Shown piece after piece: positions 54,641 to 62,494 of a stretch of 64,000 nucleotides of DNA (position 1 is its first letter; the number at the start of each line of letters is the position of its first letter). Source of the DNA: an uncultured Lachnospiraceae bacterium (GTDB lineage: Bacteria; Bacillota; Clostridia; Lachnospirales; Lachnospiraceae); NCBI GenBank assembly GCA_947626745.1, contig CANQTF010000005.1, forward strand, positions 62,001 through 126,000, written 5' to 3'. The position numbers and the translations under genes are program-made. A model generated the notes under the pieces. It was not told the origin of the DNA. It saw only the letters and a list, made by a program, of their open reading frames with translations, and ran no database searches.

Positions 54641-55693
54641 ATGAAACGAGTCGTGATCCTGTCCTACACGGAGCGGGGAGGACAACTGAATAGCAGACTC
54701 GCGCGTCTTCTGCGGGAAGGCGGCGACGTGGCGGTAAGCTGCCGTTTCGGGCAGGACTTCTCCTCGACGGCGCAGCTTCTGGAGGAGGAGTGGCGCTGCG
54801 CGGGCGCGTTCCTGTTTGTGGGCGCCGTGGGGATCGCCGTGCGGCACATCGCCCCTCTTCTGGAGGACAAGCTGCACGATCCGGCGGTGCTTGCGGCGGA
54901 CGAGGACGGCAGATTTCTGATCCCGGTGTTGTCGGGCCATGTGGGCGGCGGCGTGGCGCTGGCGCGTGAACTGGCGGACAAGATCGGCGCACAGGCCGTC
55001 ATCACTACGGCGACGGACGTGCGGGGGCGGTTTGCGGTGGACAGCTTTGCGGCGGCCAATCATCTGTGCGTTCCCGATCCCGCCGCTGTTCGGGAGATCT
55101 CCGCCGCCGTCCTGCGGAACACGGCGATAGAGCTGCGGACAGACATCCCCATTGCAGGAGAGGTCCCGGCGGGTCTGACGGTACGCCGGGAAGGGGCGTC
55201 TGCGGATATTGCAGTCGGTTATCCGGACGGGCGCGCGGCCTGTGTGCTGGCCCACCGTCCCTATATCGTGGGCGTCGGCTGTAAAAAAGGCAAAAGCGGC
55301 GCCGAGCTGTCTGCGTTCCTCGCCGAGGTCTGCAGACAAAACGGCATCGATGCGCGTCGCGTCGCGGCCGTAGCCTCTATCGACAAAAAGCGGGAGGAGA
55401 AGGGCATATGGGAGCTGGCGCGCGGACTGGGCGTACCCTATGAAGTCTTTGCGGCCGGGGAGCTGGCGCAGATCGAAGAAGAGGTGAGTCCCTCGGCCTT
55501 TGTGGAAAGCGCCGTGGGCGTGGACAACGTGTGCGAGCGCAGCGCGCTGTGTCTGGCAAAACGCTGGGCGGCGGGCGGCGTATATAAACTGGTGGCAAAA
55601 AAGCAGGTGCGGGACGGCATGACACTGGCGGTAGCGGCCTTTCGGCCGACGGCGTACCGTTTCCTGACAAGTGAGGAAAAGAAGTTATGTTAA
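54641..55693 (+). CDS. cbiG: Cobalt-precorrin-5A hydrolase CbiG
   Basis: A 350-residue anaerobic-pathway enzyme that opens the lactone ring and releases the C20 unit as acetaldehyde. The N-terminal domain has FLFVGAVGIAVRHIAPLLEDK and PVLSGHVGGGVALARELA; the C-terminal CbiG_C domain starts near YIVGVGCKKGKSG and has AVASIDKKREEKGI. It overlaps cbiH by seven bases; the overlap carries the near copy of the TTATGTAAAC motif. Confidence 0.95.
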   Translation: MKRVVILSYTERGGQLNSRLARLLREGGDVAVSCRFGQDFSSTAQLLEEEWRCAGAFLFVGAVGIAVRHIAPLLEDKLHDPAVLAADEDGRFLIPVLSGHVGGGVALARELADKIGAQAVITTATDVRGRFAVDSFAAANHLCVPDPAAVREISAAVLRNTAIELRTDIPIAGEVPAGLTVRREGASADIAVGYPDGRAACVLAHRPYIVGVGCKKGKSGAELSAFLAEVCRQNGIDARRVAAVASIDKKREEKGIWELARGLGVPYEVFAAGELAQIEEEVSPSAFVESAVGVDNVCERSALCLAKRWAAGGVYKLVAKKQVRDGMTLAVAAFRPTAYRFLTSEEKKLC

Positions 55694-56469
55694 CTATAGC
55701 GGGGATCGGACCGGGGAAAAGGGAAGGGATGACCGAGGAAGTCCTGTTGGCGCTTGCGCAGTGCGACTGCATCGTCGGCTACACGGTATATACGGAGCTG
55801 GTGCGTGCCCTGTTCCCCGACAAGGAATACTATGCGACGCCCATGACGCAGGAGACCGAGCGGTGTCTGTGGGCGATCGGACAGGCGCGGGCGGGCCGCG
55901 ATGTGGTGGTGGTGTGCGGCGGCGACGGCGGTGTGTACGGCATGGCGGGTCTGGTCTGCGAGCTGCTGGCGTCCGCCTCCTGTGGGGAAGATACGGCGGC
56001 GGACGGTGAGTGGGGCGGTCTGACCGACAGCGTCGGGCTGCGCATCCTGCCGGGGGTGACGGCGGCCCTCAGCGGAGCGGCGGTCTTGGGCGCGCCGCTT
56101 GCGCACGATTTTGCGGTGATCAGTCTCAGCGACAGGCTGACGCCGTGGGAATGTATCGAGAGACGGCTGCAGGCGGCGGCGATGGGCGACTTCGCGATCT
56201 GTCTGTACAATCCTGCCAGCAAAGGGCGGCCTGAGCATCTGCGGCGGGCCTGTGACGTGCTCCTGCACAGCGGATATGTGGAGGCGGACAGGATCTGCGG
56301 CGCGGTGCGCAATATCGGGAGAGAAGGGCAGGAACAGCGGATCATGACGCTCGGTGAGCTGCGGGATCATCCGGCGGATATGTTCACGACGGTGTACGTC
56401 GGCAGCAGCAGGACATTGCGGCTCGGAAAGTATATGGTGACGCCGCGGGGCTATCGGAGGTCGTCATGA
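55687..56469 (+). CDS. cbiH: Cobalt-factor III/precorrin-3B C17-methyltransferase CbiH (CobJ)
   Basis: A 260-residue SAM-dependent methyltransferase that contracts the ring. Motifs: IAGIGPGKREGMTEEVLLAL, VVVVCGGDGGVYGMAGL, ILPGVTAALSGAAVLGAPLA, and CLYNPASKGRPEHL. The ATG 55687 lies inside the end of cbiG, and the stop overlaps cbiJ as ATGA, so translation of cbiG-cbiH-cbiJ is coupled. Confidence 0.94.
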   Translation: MLTIAGIGPGKREGMTEEVLLALAQCDCIVGYTVYTELVRALFPDKEYYATPMTQETERCLWAIGQARAGRDVVVVCGGDGGVYGMAGLVCELLASASCGEDTAADGEWGGLTDSVGLRILPGVTAALSGAAVLGAPLAHDFAVISLSDRLTPWECIERRLQAAAMGDFAICLYNPASKGRPEHLRRACDVLLHSGYVEADRICGAVRNIGREGQEQRIMTLGELRDHPADMFTTVYVGSSRTLRLGKYMVTPRGYRRSS

Positions 56470-57290
56470 GCGGATTGATCGTGTTCGGCGGCACCAGCGA
56501 GGGCCGGCAGCTGTATGATTTCTGCGCCGAGAGGGGCATTCCGGCGCTTTTCTGCGTCGCGACGGATTATGGGTATGAGGTGTTGCACAAGGATAGGGCA
56601 GGGAGACCGGAGGTCCGCGTAGGCAGACTGACGCAGGAGGAGATGACGGCGCTTTTCCGGGCGGAAAAGCCGCGTCTCGTGATCGACGCCACGCATCCCT
56701 ATGCGGTACAGGCGACGGCTCATATACAGGGCGCGCTGCGCCGGTATGTCCCCGCTTCCGGCACGGCGGAGCCGCTCTACTGTCGGGTGGGAAGAGAGCT
56801 GGGCGGCCCGGCGGCGGCGGACGCCGCGGTATGCGCGGATATGGCACAGGCGGTCGCTTACCTGAACGGTACGGAAGGAAGGATCCTTGTCACCACGGGC
56901 AGCAAGGAAATTGAGATATTATGTAAACTAAATAACTATGCGGAGCGGGCCTATGTCAGGATCCTGCCCGACCCGGATGTCCTCAAAAGATTTCTGGACA
57001 GGGGCTTTCCGGCAGGACATATGCTCTGTATGCAGGGGCCTTTTACGGAGGCGGTGAACAGGGCGCTTCTGGAGCAGTACGACATCCGGTATCTGCTCAC
57101 CAAGCAGAGCGGCAAGGCGGGCGGCTACGAGGAAAAATGCAGGGCCGCCGAAGCTGCGGGCGTGCAGCCTGTCGTTATCCTGCCGCCGGACGATACGGCG
57201 GGCTGCAGCATAGAGGAGGCGCAGGAGCTGATCCTGCGGCGTTTTGATGCGGCGGCAGACTCTGCGCTGCCGGAGCGGCACGGCATATAA
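56466..57290 (+). CDS. cbiJ: Cobalt-precorrin-6A reductase CbiJ (CobK)
   Basis: A 274-residue NAD(P)H-dependent reductase. The N-terminus LIVFGGTSEGRQLYDF, DATHPYAVQATAHIQGAL, LVTTGSKEIEILCKLNNY and LTKQSGKAGGYEEKC are typical. The stretch encoding EILCKLNNY (56908-56940) is unusually AT-rich and contains a TTATGTAAAC copy. It is followed 29 bases later by the CbiET-CbiA fusion. Confidence 0.94.
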   Translation: MSGLIVFGGTSEGRQLYDFCAERGIPALFCVATDYGYEVLHKDRAGRPEVRVGRLTQEEMTALFRAEKPRLVIDATHPYAVQATAHIQGALRRYVPASGTAEPLYCRVGRELGGPAAADAAVCADMAQAVAYLNGTEGRILVTTGSKEIEILCKLNNYAERAYVRILPDPDVLKRFLDRGFPAGHMLCMQGPFTEAVNRALLEQYDIRYLLTKQSGKAGGYEEKCRAAEAAGVQPVVILPPDDTAGCSIEEAQELILRRFDAAADSALPERHGI

Positions 57291-57319
57291 GACGAAACAG
57301 GCGGGATCGGGAACGGAGC

Positions 57320-60019
57320 ATGGAAAAACAGACGAAGCGGATACGGAAAACAAGACGGCAACTGTATATCATCGGCGCGGGCATGGGAGATCCGCGCACG
57401 CTGACCACGGAGGCGAAGGAGGCCATTGCGGCGGCCCGGCTCCTCATCGGCGCGGAGAGGATCTTAGCGCCCTACAGGAACGGGAAGCGGTGTATCCCTG
57501 CGGGCCGGACAAGCGATATCGTGCGGATCCTGGAGGAGGAGTGTACGAAAGAAGAGGCCGCAGCGGTGGCGGTGCTCATGTCGGGCGACAGCGGATTCTT
57601 CAGCGGCACAAAACAGCTTCTGACGGCGCTGGCAGTGTCGCCGGGCAGACCCTATGTGCCCTGTGAAGGGATCACCTATCAGGTCACCGTCTTGGCGGGG
57701 ATCTCGTCACTGTCCTATTTCTGCGCGCGGATCGGCAGATCCTGGGAGGACGTGAAGATCGTCAATCTCCACGGCGCGAACGAGAATCTGTGGCAAGCCG
57801 TACTGACGCACGAGAAGGTGTTCGCCGTCACGGGAGGCGACATACAGGGACAGCTTAGAGGGCTTGCAGAGCGCGGCATGGGCGGCGCGCAGGGCTTTGT
57901 AGGAGAGAAGCTGTCCTATGACGAGGAGCATATCCGGCAGGGAACGGTGGAGCAGCTTGCCGCCTATTCGTATGACAATCCGGCCGTACTCTATCTGGAG
58001 AATCCCCGGGCGATCGGGACAAACCTGACCGGACTTCCGGACGACGGCTTCGTGCGCGGCAGGATCCCCATGACCAAGGCGGAGGTGCGCGCCGTGGTCA
58101 TGAGCAGACTGCGCATCAGGGAGAACGAGATCGTCTACGACATCGGCGCGGGGACGGGTTCCGTCTCGGTGGAGATGGCGCTTGCGGCTTCCGGAGGCAT
58201 GGTCTTTTCCATAGAAAAAGATGCCCAAGCGGTTGAGTTATGTAAACTCAACAAGGAGCGGTTTGGTTTACATAATATGAAAATTGTGGAGGGAACGGCG
58301 CCGGAAGCCCTGCACAGTCTGCCGGCGCCGTCCGTCGCCTTTATCGGCGGCAGCGGCGGACATCTGGAGGAGATCGTCGCCTGTCTGAAAGAAAAAAATC
58401 CGTATGTGCGTCTGGCGGTGAACGCGGTCACGGTGGAGAACGCGGAGCGGGCGCTCAGGCTGCTTGAAGGGGACGGTTTTACGGGCGCGGAGGCGGTACA
58501 GCTTCAGGTGAGCAGATACAGAAAGGCCGGGGAAAACCACATGGCGGCCGCGCAGAATCCGGTCACCGTCATCTCGGCGTCAGGCTGCGGCGGCGGACGG
58601 GAGGAGACCGTCCGAAGCGCCGCCGGAAACGCCGTGCTCATAGCCGGCAGCGGCAGCGGCAGCGGTAAGACGACGCTGGTGTGTGGGCTGCTCGGCGCGC
58701 TGCGCCGCCGGGGCATCGATCCGTGTACCTTTAAGTGCGGGCCGGACTACATCGATCCTTCCTTTCATGCGAGAGTCACCGGCGTCCCCTGCCGTAACCT
58801 CGATCCCTTTTTCACGAAAGGGGACGCCCTGCGGCGGATTTATGAGAGACATGTCCTGGCCCACGACATCGGCGTGATAGAGGGTGTTATGGGGTATTAT
58901 GACGGCCTGGGATTCACCGGGGAGGCCAGTACCTATGCCGTGGCAAAAGAACTGCAAGTTCCCGTGATCCTCGTCGTGGACTGCAGGGGAGCGGCCAATT
59001 CCGTGATGGCGTCCGTCGAGGGATTTCTCAGGCACAGGGAGCCAAGTTTCATAAAGGGCGTTATTTTTAACAGACTGGCGCCCGCGCTCTATGAACAGGC
59101 GGCACAGGCCGCGCGTGTACTGGGAATCGTGCCGTTAGGGTATCTGCCGGAGACGGCGGCGCTGAAGCTGGAGAGCAGACATCTCGGTCTGGTGACGGCG
59201 CAGGAGCTGGAGGACTTCGGGGAACTGGCCGAGCGGCTGCGGGAGGCTGTGGAGCATACCGTGGACGTGGACGGTATCCTGAGGCTGGCCGGCGTCTGCG
59301 GCAAGATGCCGCACCGCGCCGATGCGGGGCGAAAGAATGATATAACAAGTGTTACGGAAAAACAGGGGGAGAGCCGGCCGCTGTGCCGTATCGCCGTGGC
59401 GCGGGACGAGGCGTTCTGTTTCCTGTATGAGGACAATCTGCATTTCCTCGAGGAGCACGGCGCGCGCGTCGTGCCTTTCAGCCCGCTGCATGACAGCGCG
59501 CTGCCGGATTGCGACGCCCTCTATCTGAGCGGCGGGTATCCGGAGCTGTATGCGGAGGAGCTGGCGGAGAACGCTTCCATGCGGCAGGATATCAAGGATA
59601 AAATAACAGGCGGTATGCCTACGATAGCGGAGTGCGGCGGTTTTCTGTATCTGCACGAACGTTTGGAAGCGGCAGACGGACAGATGCGGCCGATGGCCGG
59701 CGTGATCGGAGCCGATGCCCTGAACGGCAGACGAAAAGGGCGTTTCGGCTACATTGAGGTGACGCTCGGGCAGGACTGTCTGCTCGGCACGGCGGGCGAC
59801 TCTTTCCGGGCGCATGAGTTCCACTACTGGGAGTCTGCGGCGGCGGGGGAGAGCCTTTTCGTGTACAGACCCGGAAACGGGGATACGTGGCGGGAAGGGG
59901 TCTGCACGGCTTCCCTGTATGCGGGTTTCCCGCATCTGTATTTCTGCGGAAGCCCGAAGGTGGGAGAGCATTTTATACAGGCTGCCGGAAAGTATGCGGC
60001 AGGACACGGGCGGGAGTGA
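57320..60019 (+). CDS. Fusion of CbiE and CbiT (precorrin-6Y/7 methyltransferase-decarboxylase) with CbiA (cobyrinate a,c-diamide synthase)
   Basis: One 899-residue chain carries three enzymes. Residues about 14-210 are CbiE (LYIIGAGMGDPRTLT, VLMSGDSGFFSG). About 235-415 is CbiT, with the SAM site VYDIGAGTGSVSVEMAL and FIGGSGGHLEEIV. After a Gly-rich linker, about 438-895 is CbiA: P-loop IAGSGSGSGKTTLVCGLL, KCGPDYIDPSFH, and the glutamine amidotransferase part with LYLSGGYPELY and AECGGFLYL (nucleophile Cys). CbiE-CbiT fusions are well known; joining CbiA to them is unusual in my experience. The frame is uninterrupted and all active-site motifs are present, so it is unlikely to be an artefact. 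Confidence 0.92.
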   Translation: MEKQTKRIRKTRRQLYIIGAGMGDPRTLTTEAKEAIAAARLLIGAERILAPYRNGKRCIPAGRTSDIVRILEEECTKEEAAAVAVLMSGDSGFFSGTKQLLTALAVSPGRPYVPCEGITYQVTVLAGISSLSYFCARIGRSWEDVKIVNLHGANENLWQAVLTHEKVFAVTGGDIQGQLRGLAERGMGGAQGFVGEKLSYDEEHIRQGTVEQLAAYSYDNPAVLYLENPRAIGTNLTGLPDDGFVRGRIPMTKAEVRAVVMSRLRIRENEIVYDIGAGTGSVSVEMALAASGGMVFSIEKDAQAVELCKLNKERFGLHNMKIVEGTAPEALHSLPAPSVAFIGGSGGHLEEIVACLKEKNPYVRLAVNAVTVENAERALRLLEGDGFTGAEAVQLQVSRYRKAGENHMAAAQNPVTVISASGCGGGREETVRSAAGNAVLIAGSGSGSGKTTLVCGLLGALRRRGIDPCTFKCGPDYIDPSFHARVTGVPCRNLDPFFTKGDALRRIYERHVLAHDIGVIEGVMGYYDGLGFTGEASTYAVAKELQVPVILVVDCRGAANSVMASVEGFLRHREPSFIKGVIFNRLAPALYEQAAQAARVLGIVPLGYLPETAALKLESRHLGLVTAQELEDFGELAERLREAVEHTVDVDGILRLAGVCGKMPHRADAGRKNDITSVTEKQGESRPLCRIAVARDEAFCFLYEDNLHFLEEHGARVVPFSPLHDSALPDCDALYLSGGYPELYAEELAENASMRQDIKDKITGGMPTIAECGGFLYLHERLEAADGQMRPMAGVIGADALNGRRKGRFGYIEVTLGQDCLLGTAGDSFRAHEFHYWESAAAGESLFVYRPGNGDTWREGVCTASLYAGFPHLYFCGSPKVGEHFIQAAGKYAAGHGRE

Positions 60020-60059
60020 CGGATACGACAAGCGAAGCGAACGAGGAAATTTGGAAAAA

Positions 60060-61127
60060 ATGACACGGGAAGAATTATGTAAACTAAAAATCGAACCGCT
60101 CGACACACACGCCATGGGGCGGGTCCGCGCCCGTCTGGACGGCATCGCCAAGCCGATCGACGGGCTGGGACAGTTTGAAAAGATGCTGGTGCAGATCGCG
60201 GGCGTGCAGGGAACAGCCGATATCGCTGCCGAGCGGCGGGCGGTCCTTGTCATGTGCGCCGACAACGGCATCGTGGCCGAGGGCGTGACCCAGACATCGG
60301 ACGCGGTGACGGCGGCGGTCTGCGAAAACATGGGGAGAGGGCGCTCCAGCGTCAACCGCATGGCGGCGGCGTGCGGCACGGACGTGCTGGTCACGGATAT
60401 CGGTGTCCGCCGCAGGATCGCAGGGGAAAATATCAGGGACCGCAAGATCAGGCCCGGCACGCTGAATTTTGCAGAAGGACCTGCCATGACGGAGCAGGAA
60501 GCGCTCGCAGCGCTCGAAGAGGGCGCAGCGTGGGTCAGGGAGTGCCGTGACCGGGGGTATCAGATCCTCGGTACGGGCGAGATGGGGATCGGCAATACGA
60601 CTACGGCGGCGGCGGTGGCCTGTGCGCTTCTCGGACTGCCGCCGGAAGAGATGACGGGCCGCGGGGCCGGGCTGAGCGACGAGGGGCTTATGCGCAAGCG
60701 GGCGGTGATCGCGCGGGCGATCGGGAAGTATCGCTTGCAGGAGGCGGACGCGCTGCGCGTGCTGGCCGCTGTGGGCGGTCTGGATATCGCGGGAATTGCA
60801 GGTGTTATTATTGGCGGGGCGCTGTGCCGCATTCCCATTGTGCTGGACGGCGTGATCACGGCGGCGGCGGCTCTCGTGGCCGACAGGCTCGTGCCCGGCG
60901 TCCGGCAGTATCTCCTTGCGTCCCATATAGGCAGAGAGCCGCTCTGCGGCGTCCTGCTGCAGGAGCTCGGTCTGCGCCCGGTCATCTGCGCGGATATGGC
61001 GCTCGGGGAGGGAACGGGCGCGGCGATGCTGTTCCCGCTGTTGGATATGGCGCTTGCCGTTTACCGTCTGAACGATTCTTTTGAACAGATGAAAATAGAG
61101 GTCTACAAGCGTTATCGGCAGCAGTAG
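60060..61127 (+). CDS. cobT: Nicotinate-nucleotide--dimethylbenzimidazole phosphoribosyltransferase
   Basis: A 355-residue enzyme that activates the lower-ligand base as alpha-ribazole phosphate. Motifs: DGLGQFEKMLVQIAG, VMCADNGIVAEGVTQ, GEMGIGNTTTAAA, GRGAGLSDEGL, and GGLDIAGIAGVIIGGA. The start is uncertain: ATG 60060, or TTG 60051 with GAGGA four bases upstream. Open sequence further upstream overlaps the fusion gene and is not part of the protein. The first codons include the TTATGTAAAC motif (EELCKL). Confidence 0.95.
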   Translation: MTREELCKLKIEPLDTHAMGRVRARLDGIAKPIDGLGQFEKMLVQIAGVQGTADIAAERRAVLVMCADNGIVAEGVTQTSDAVTAAVCENMGRGRSSVNRMAAACGTDVLVTDIGVRRRIAGENIRDRKIRPGTLNFAEGPAMTEQEALAALEEGAAWVRECRDRGYQILGTGEMGIGNTTTAAAVACALLGLPPEEMTGRGAGLSDEGLMRKRAVIARAIGKYRLQEADALRVLAAVGGLDIAGIAGVIIGGALCRIPIVLDGVITAAAALVADRLVPGVRQYLLASHIGREPLCGVLLQELGLRPVICADMALGEGTGAAMLFPLLDMALAVYRLNDSFEQMKIEVYKRYRQQ

Positions 61128-61152
61128 GGATCATGGAGAAGGAGAGGTGCGT

Positions 61153-61701
61153 ATGCTTACGGTCATTGCGGGCGTGAGCGCGAGCGGCAAGTCCGAATAT
61201 GCGGAAAGACGGGCGTTGGAGCTCTCGGGCGGCAGGAAGCTGTACTATGTGGCGACGATGCAGCCCAGCGGGGAGGAAGGCAGACAGCGCATCGCCAGGC
61301 ATCGGCGTCTGCGCGGCGGCAAAGGGTTCACGACCATAGAGTGTTATCGGGATATCGAGCGTGTGCTCGACCGCATCGGCGCGGACGTCTGCGGAGAGGC
61401 CACTATCCTTATGGAGTGCATGTCCAACCTGCTCGCCAACGAGATGTTTTCGCCGGCGGCCGAAGGGAGCGGCGATGCGGCGGAGAAGATCCTGACAGGG
61501 ATAACACGCCTGTCCGGACGGTGCAGACATCTTGTCGTCGTCACCAACGAAGTGTGCTCGGACGGCATCGTCTATGACAGGGGCACAGAGGTTTACATAA
61601 AATTACTGGGCACGATCAACCAAAAACTCACGGAGATGGCGGACGAGGCTGTGGAAGTGGTGTACTCCGTGCCGCTCTTCCTGAAAGGAAATCACACATG
61701 A
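61153..61701 (+). CDS. cobU: Adenosylcobinamide kinase/adenosylcobinamide-phosphate guanylyltransferase
   Basis: A 182-residue bifunctional enzyme that phosphorylates adenosylcobinamide and transfers GMP. The P-loop is GVSASGKSEYAE, followed by YYVATMQPSGEEGRQRIARH, and the MECMSNLLANEM and VTNEVCSDGIVYD motifs are typical of the CobU family, slightly divergent from the standard version. ATG 61153 has AAGGAGAGG eight to nine bases upstream; GTG 61147 is a less likely start. It overlaps cobS as ATGA. Confidence 0.92.
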   Translation: MLTVIAGVSASGKSEYAERRALELSGGRKLYYVATMQPSGEEGRQRIARHRRLRGGKGFTTIECYRDIERVLDRIGADVCGEATILMECMSNLLANEMFSPAAEGSGDAAEKILTGITRLSGRCRHLVVVTNEVCSDGIVYDRGTEVYIKLLGTINQKLTEMADEAVEVVYSVPLFLKGNHT

Positions 61702-62471
61702 AATCTATGATAAACGGCTTTTTTATCGCCTTTTCCATGTACTCCAAGATCCCTGTGCCCAAGGCGGAGTGGAATCGGCAGAACATGAAGTACGCGCTCT
61801 GCTTTTTTCCGATGATCGGGCTTGTCATCGGCGCGCTGCTCTGTGCATGGGGGGAGTTCTGCGTCGTTTCCCGGCTGCATCTCGGAACGATGTGCTTTGC
61901 GCTGACCGGCGCTGTGATCCCTGTTATCATAACGGGTGGTATTCATCTGGACGGCTTTTTGGATACGATGGACGCCCTGCATTCTTATGAGTCAAAAGAG
62001 AAGAGGCTGGCGATCCTGAAGGATCCGCATGTGGGCGCTTTTGCGGTGATTGCGGCGATCTGTTATTTCCTGCTGTATGCGGCGGGGCTGCAGCAGATGT
62101 GTACAGAGAGCCAGTTTTTTCTCTTGGGCTTCGGGTTTGTCATATCCAGAGCCTTAAGCGGCATGAGCCTTGTATGGTTTCCGGCGGCAAAGAAGGAAGG
62201 GACGCTCTACACCTTCGCCTCCGCGGCGGACAGGAAGACGGTGCGCTCCGTGCTCGTCACGATCCTTGCGCTGTGTTTTGCCGGCGTGCTGTGGATCGAT
62301 CTTGTGACGGGGGCCGTCATGCTGCTTGCGTCGCTGTGGGTCTGGACATACTATTACTATATGTCGGTAAAGCGCTTCGGCGGCATTACGGGGGATCTGG
62401 CAGGATTTTTCCTGTGCCTGAGCGAGTTGTCGAGCGTTCTGGTGATTGGGTTCTTAGGGAATATTATGTAA
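61698..62471 (+). CDS. cobS: Adenosylcobinamide-GDP ribazoletransferase (cobalamin synthase)
   Basis: A 257-residue integral membrane enzyme that joins the lower ligand to adenosylcobinamide-GDP. Motifs: FFIAFSMYSKIPVPKAEWN, GGIHLDGFLDTMDALHSYES (metal-binding Asp residues) and ILKDPHVGAFAVI. Six or so hydrophobic segments cover the rest. The stop codon lies inside a TTATGTAAAC copy. It closes the cobalamin genes. Confidence 0.95.
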   Translation: MKSMINGFFIAFSMYSKIPVPKAEWNRQNMKYALCFFPMIGLVIGALLCAWGEFCVVSRLHLGTMCFALTGAVIPVIITGGIHLDGFLDTMDALHSYESKEKRLAILKDPHVGAFAVIAAICYFLLYAAGLQQMCTESQFFLLGFGFVISRALSGMSLVWFPAAKKEGTLYTFASAADRKTVRSVLVTILALCFAGVLWIDLVTGAVMLLASLWVWTYYYYMSVKRFGGITGDLAGFFLCLSELSSVLVIGFLGNIM

Positions 62472-62494
62472 ACTGAAAAAGGAAGGAGAATACG

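Larger units (their letters stand above)
53472..62473. repeat. Dispersed 10-base motif TTATGTAAAC, seven exact copies plus one near copy across the cobalamin cluster
   Basis: Exact copies on the + strand: 53472-53481, 56919-56928, 58238-58247, 60075-60084, 62464-62473. Exact copies as the reverse complement: 58266-58275 and 61591-61600. A one-mismatch copy, TTATGTTAAC, is at 55685-55694. They lie in five genes and across two gene junctions, in different frames. I saw no exact copy in the first 53 kb. Flanking bases favour (A/G)-TTATGTAAAC-(T/C). Confidence 0.75.
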
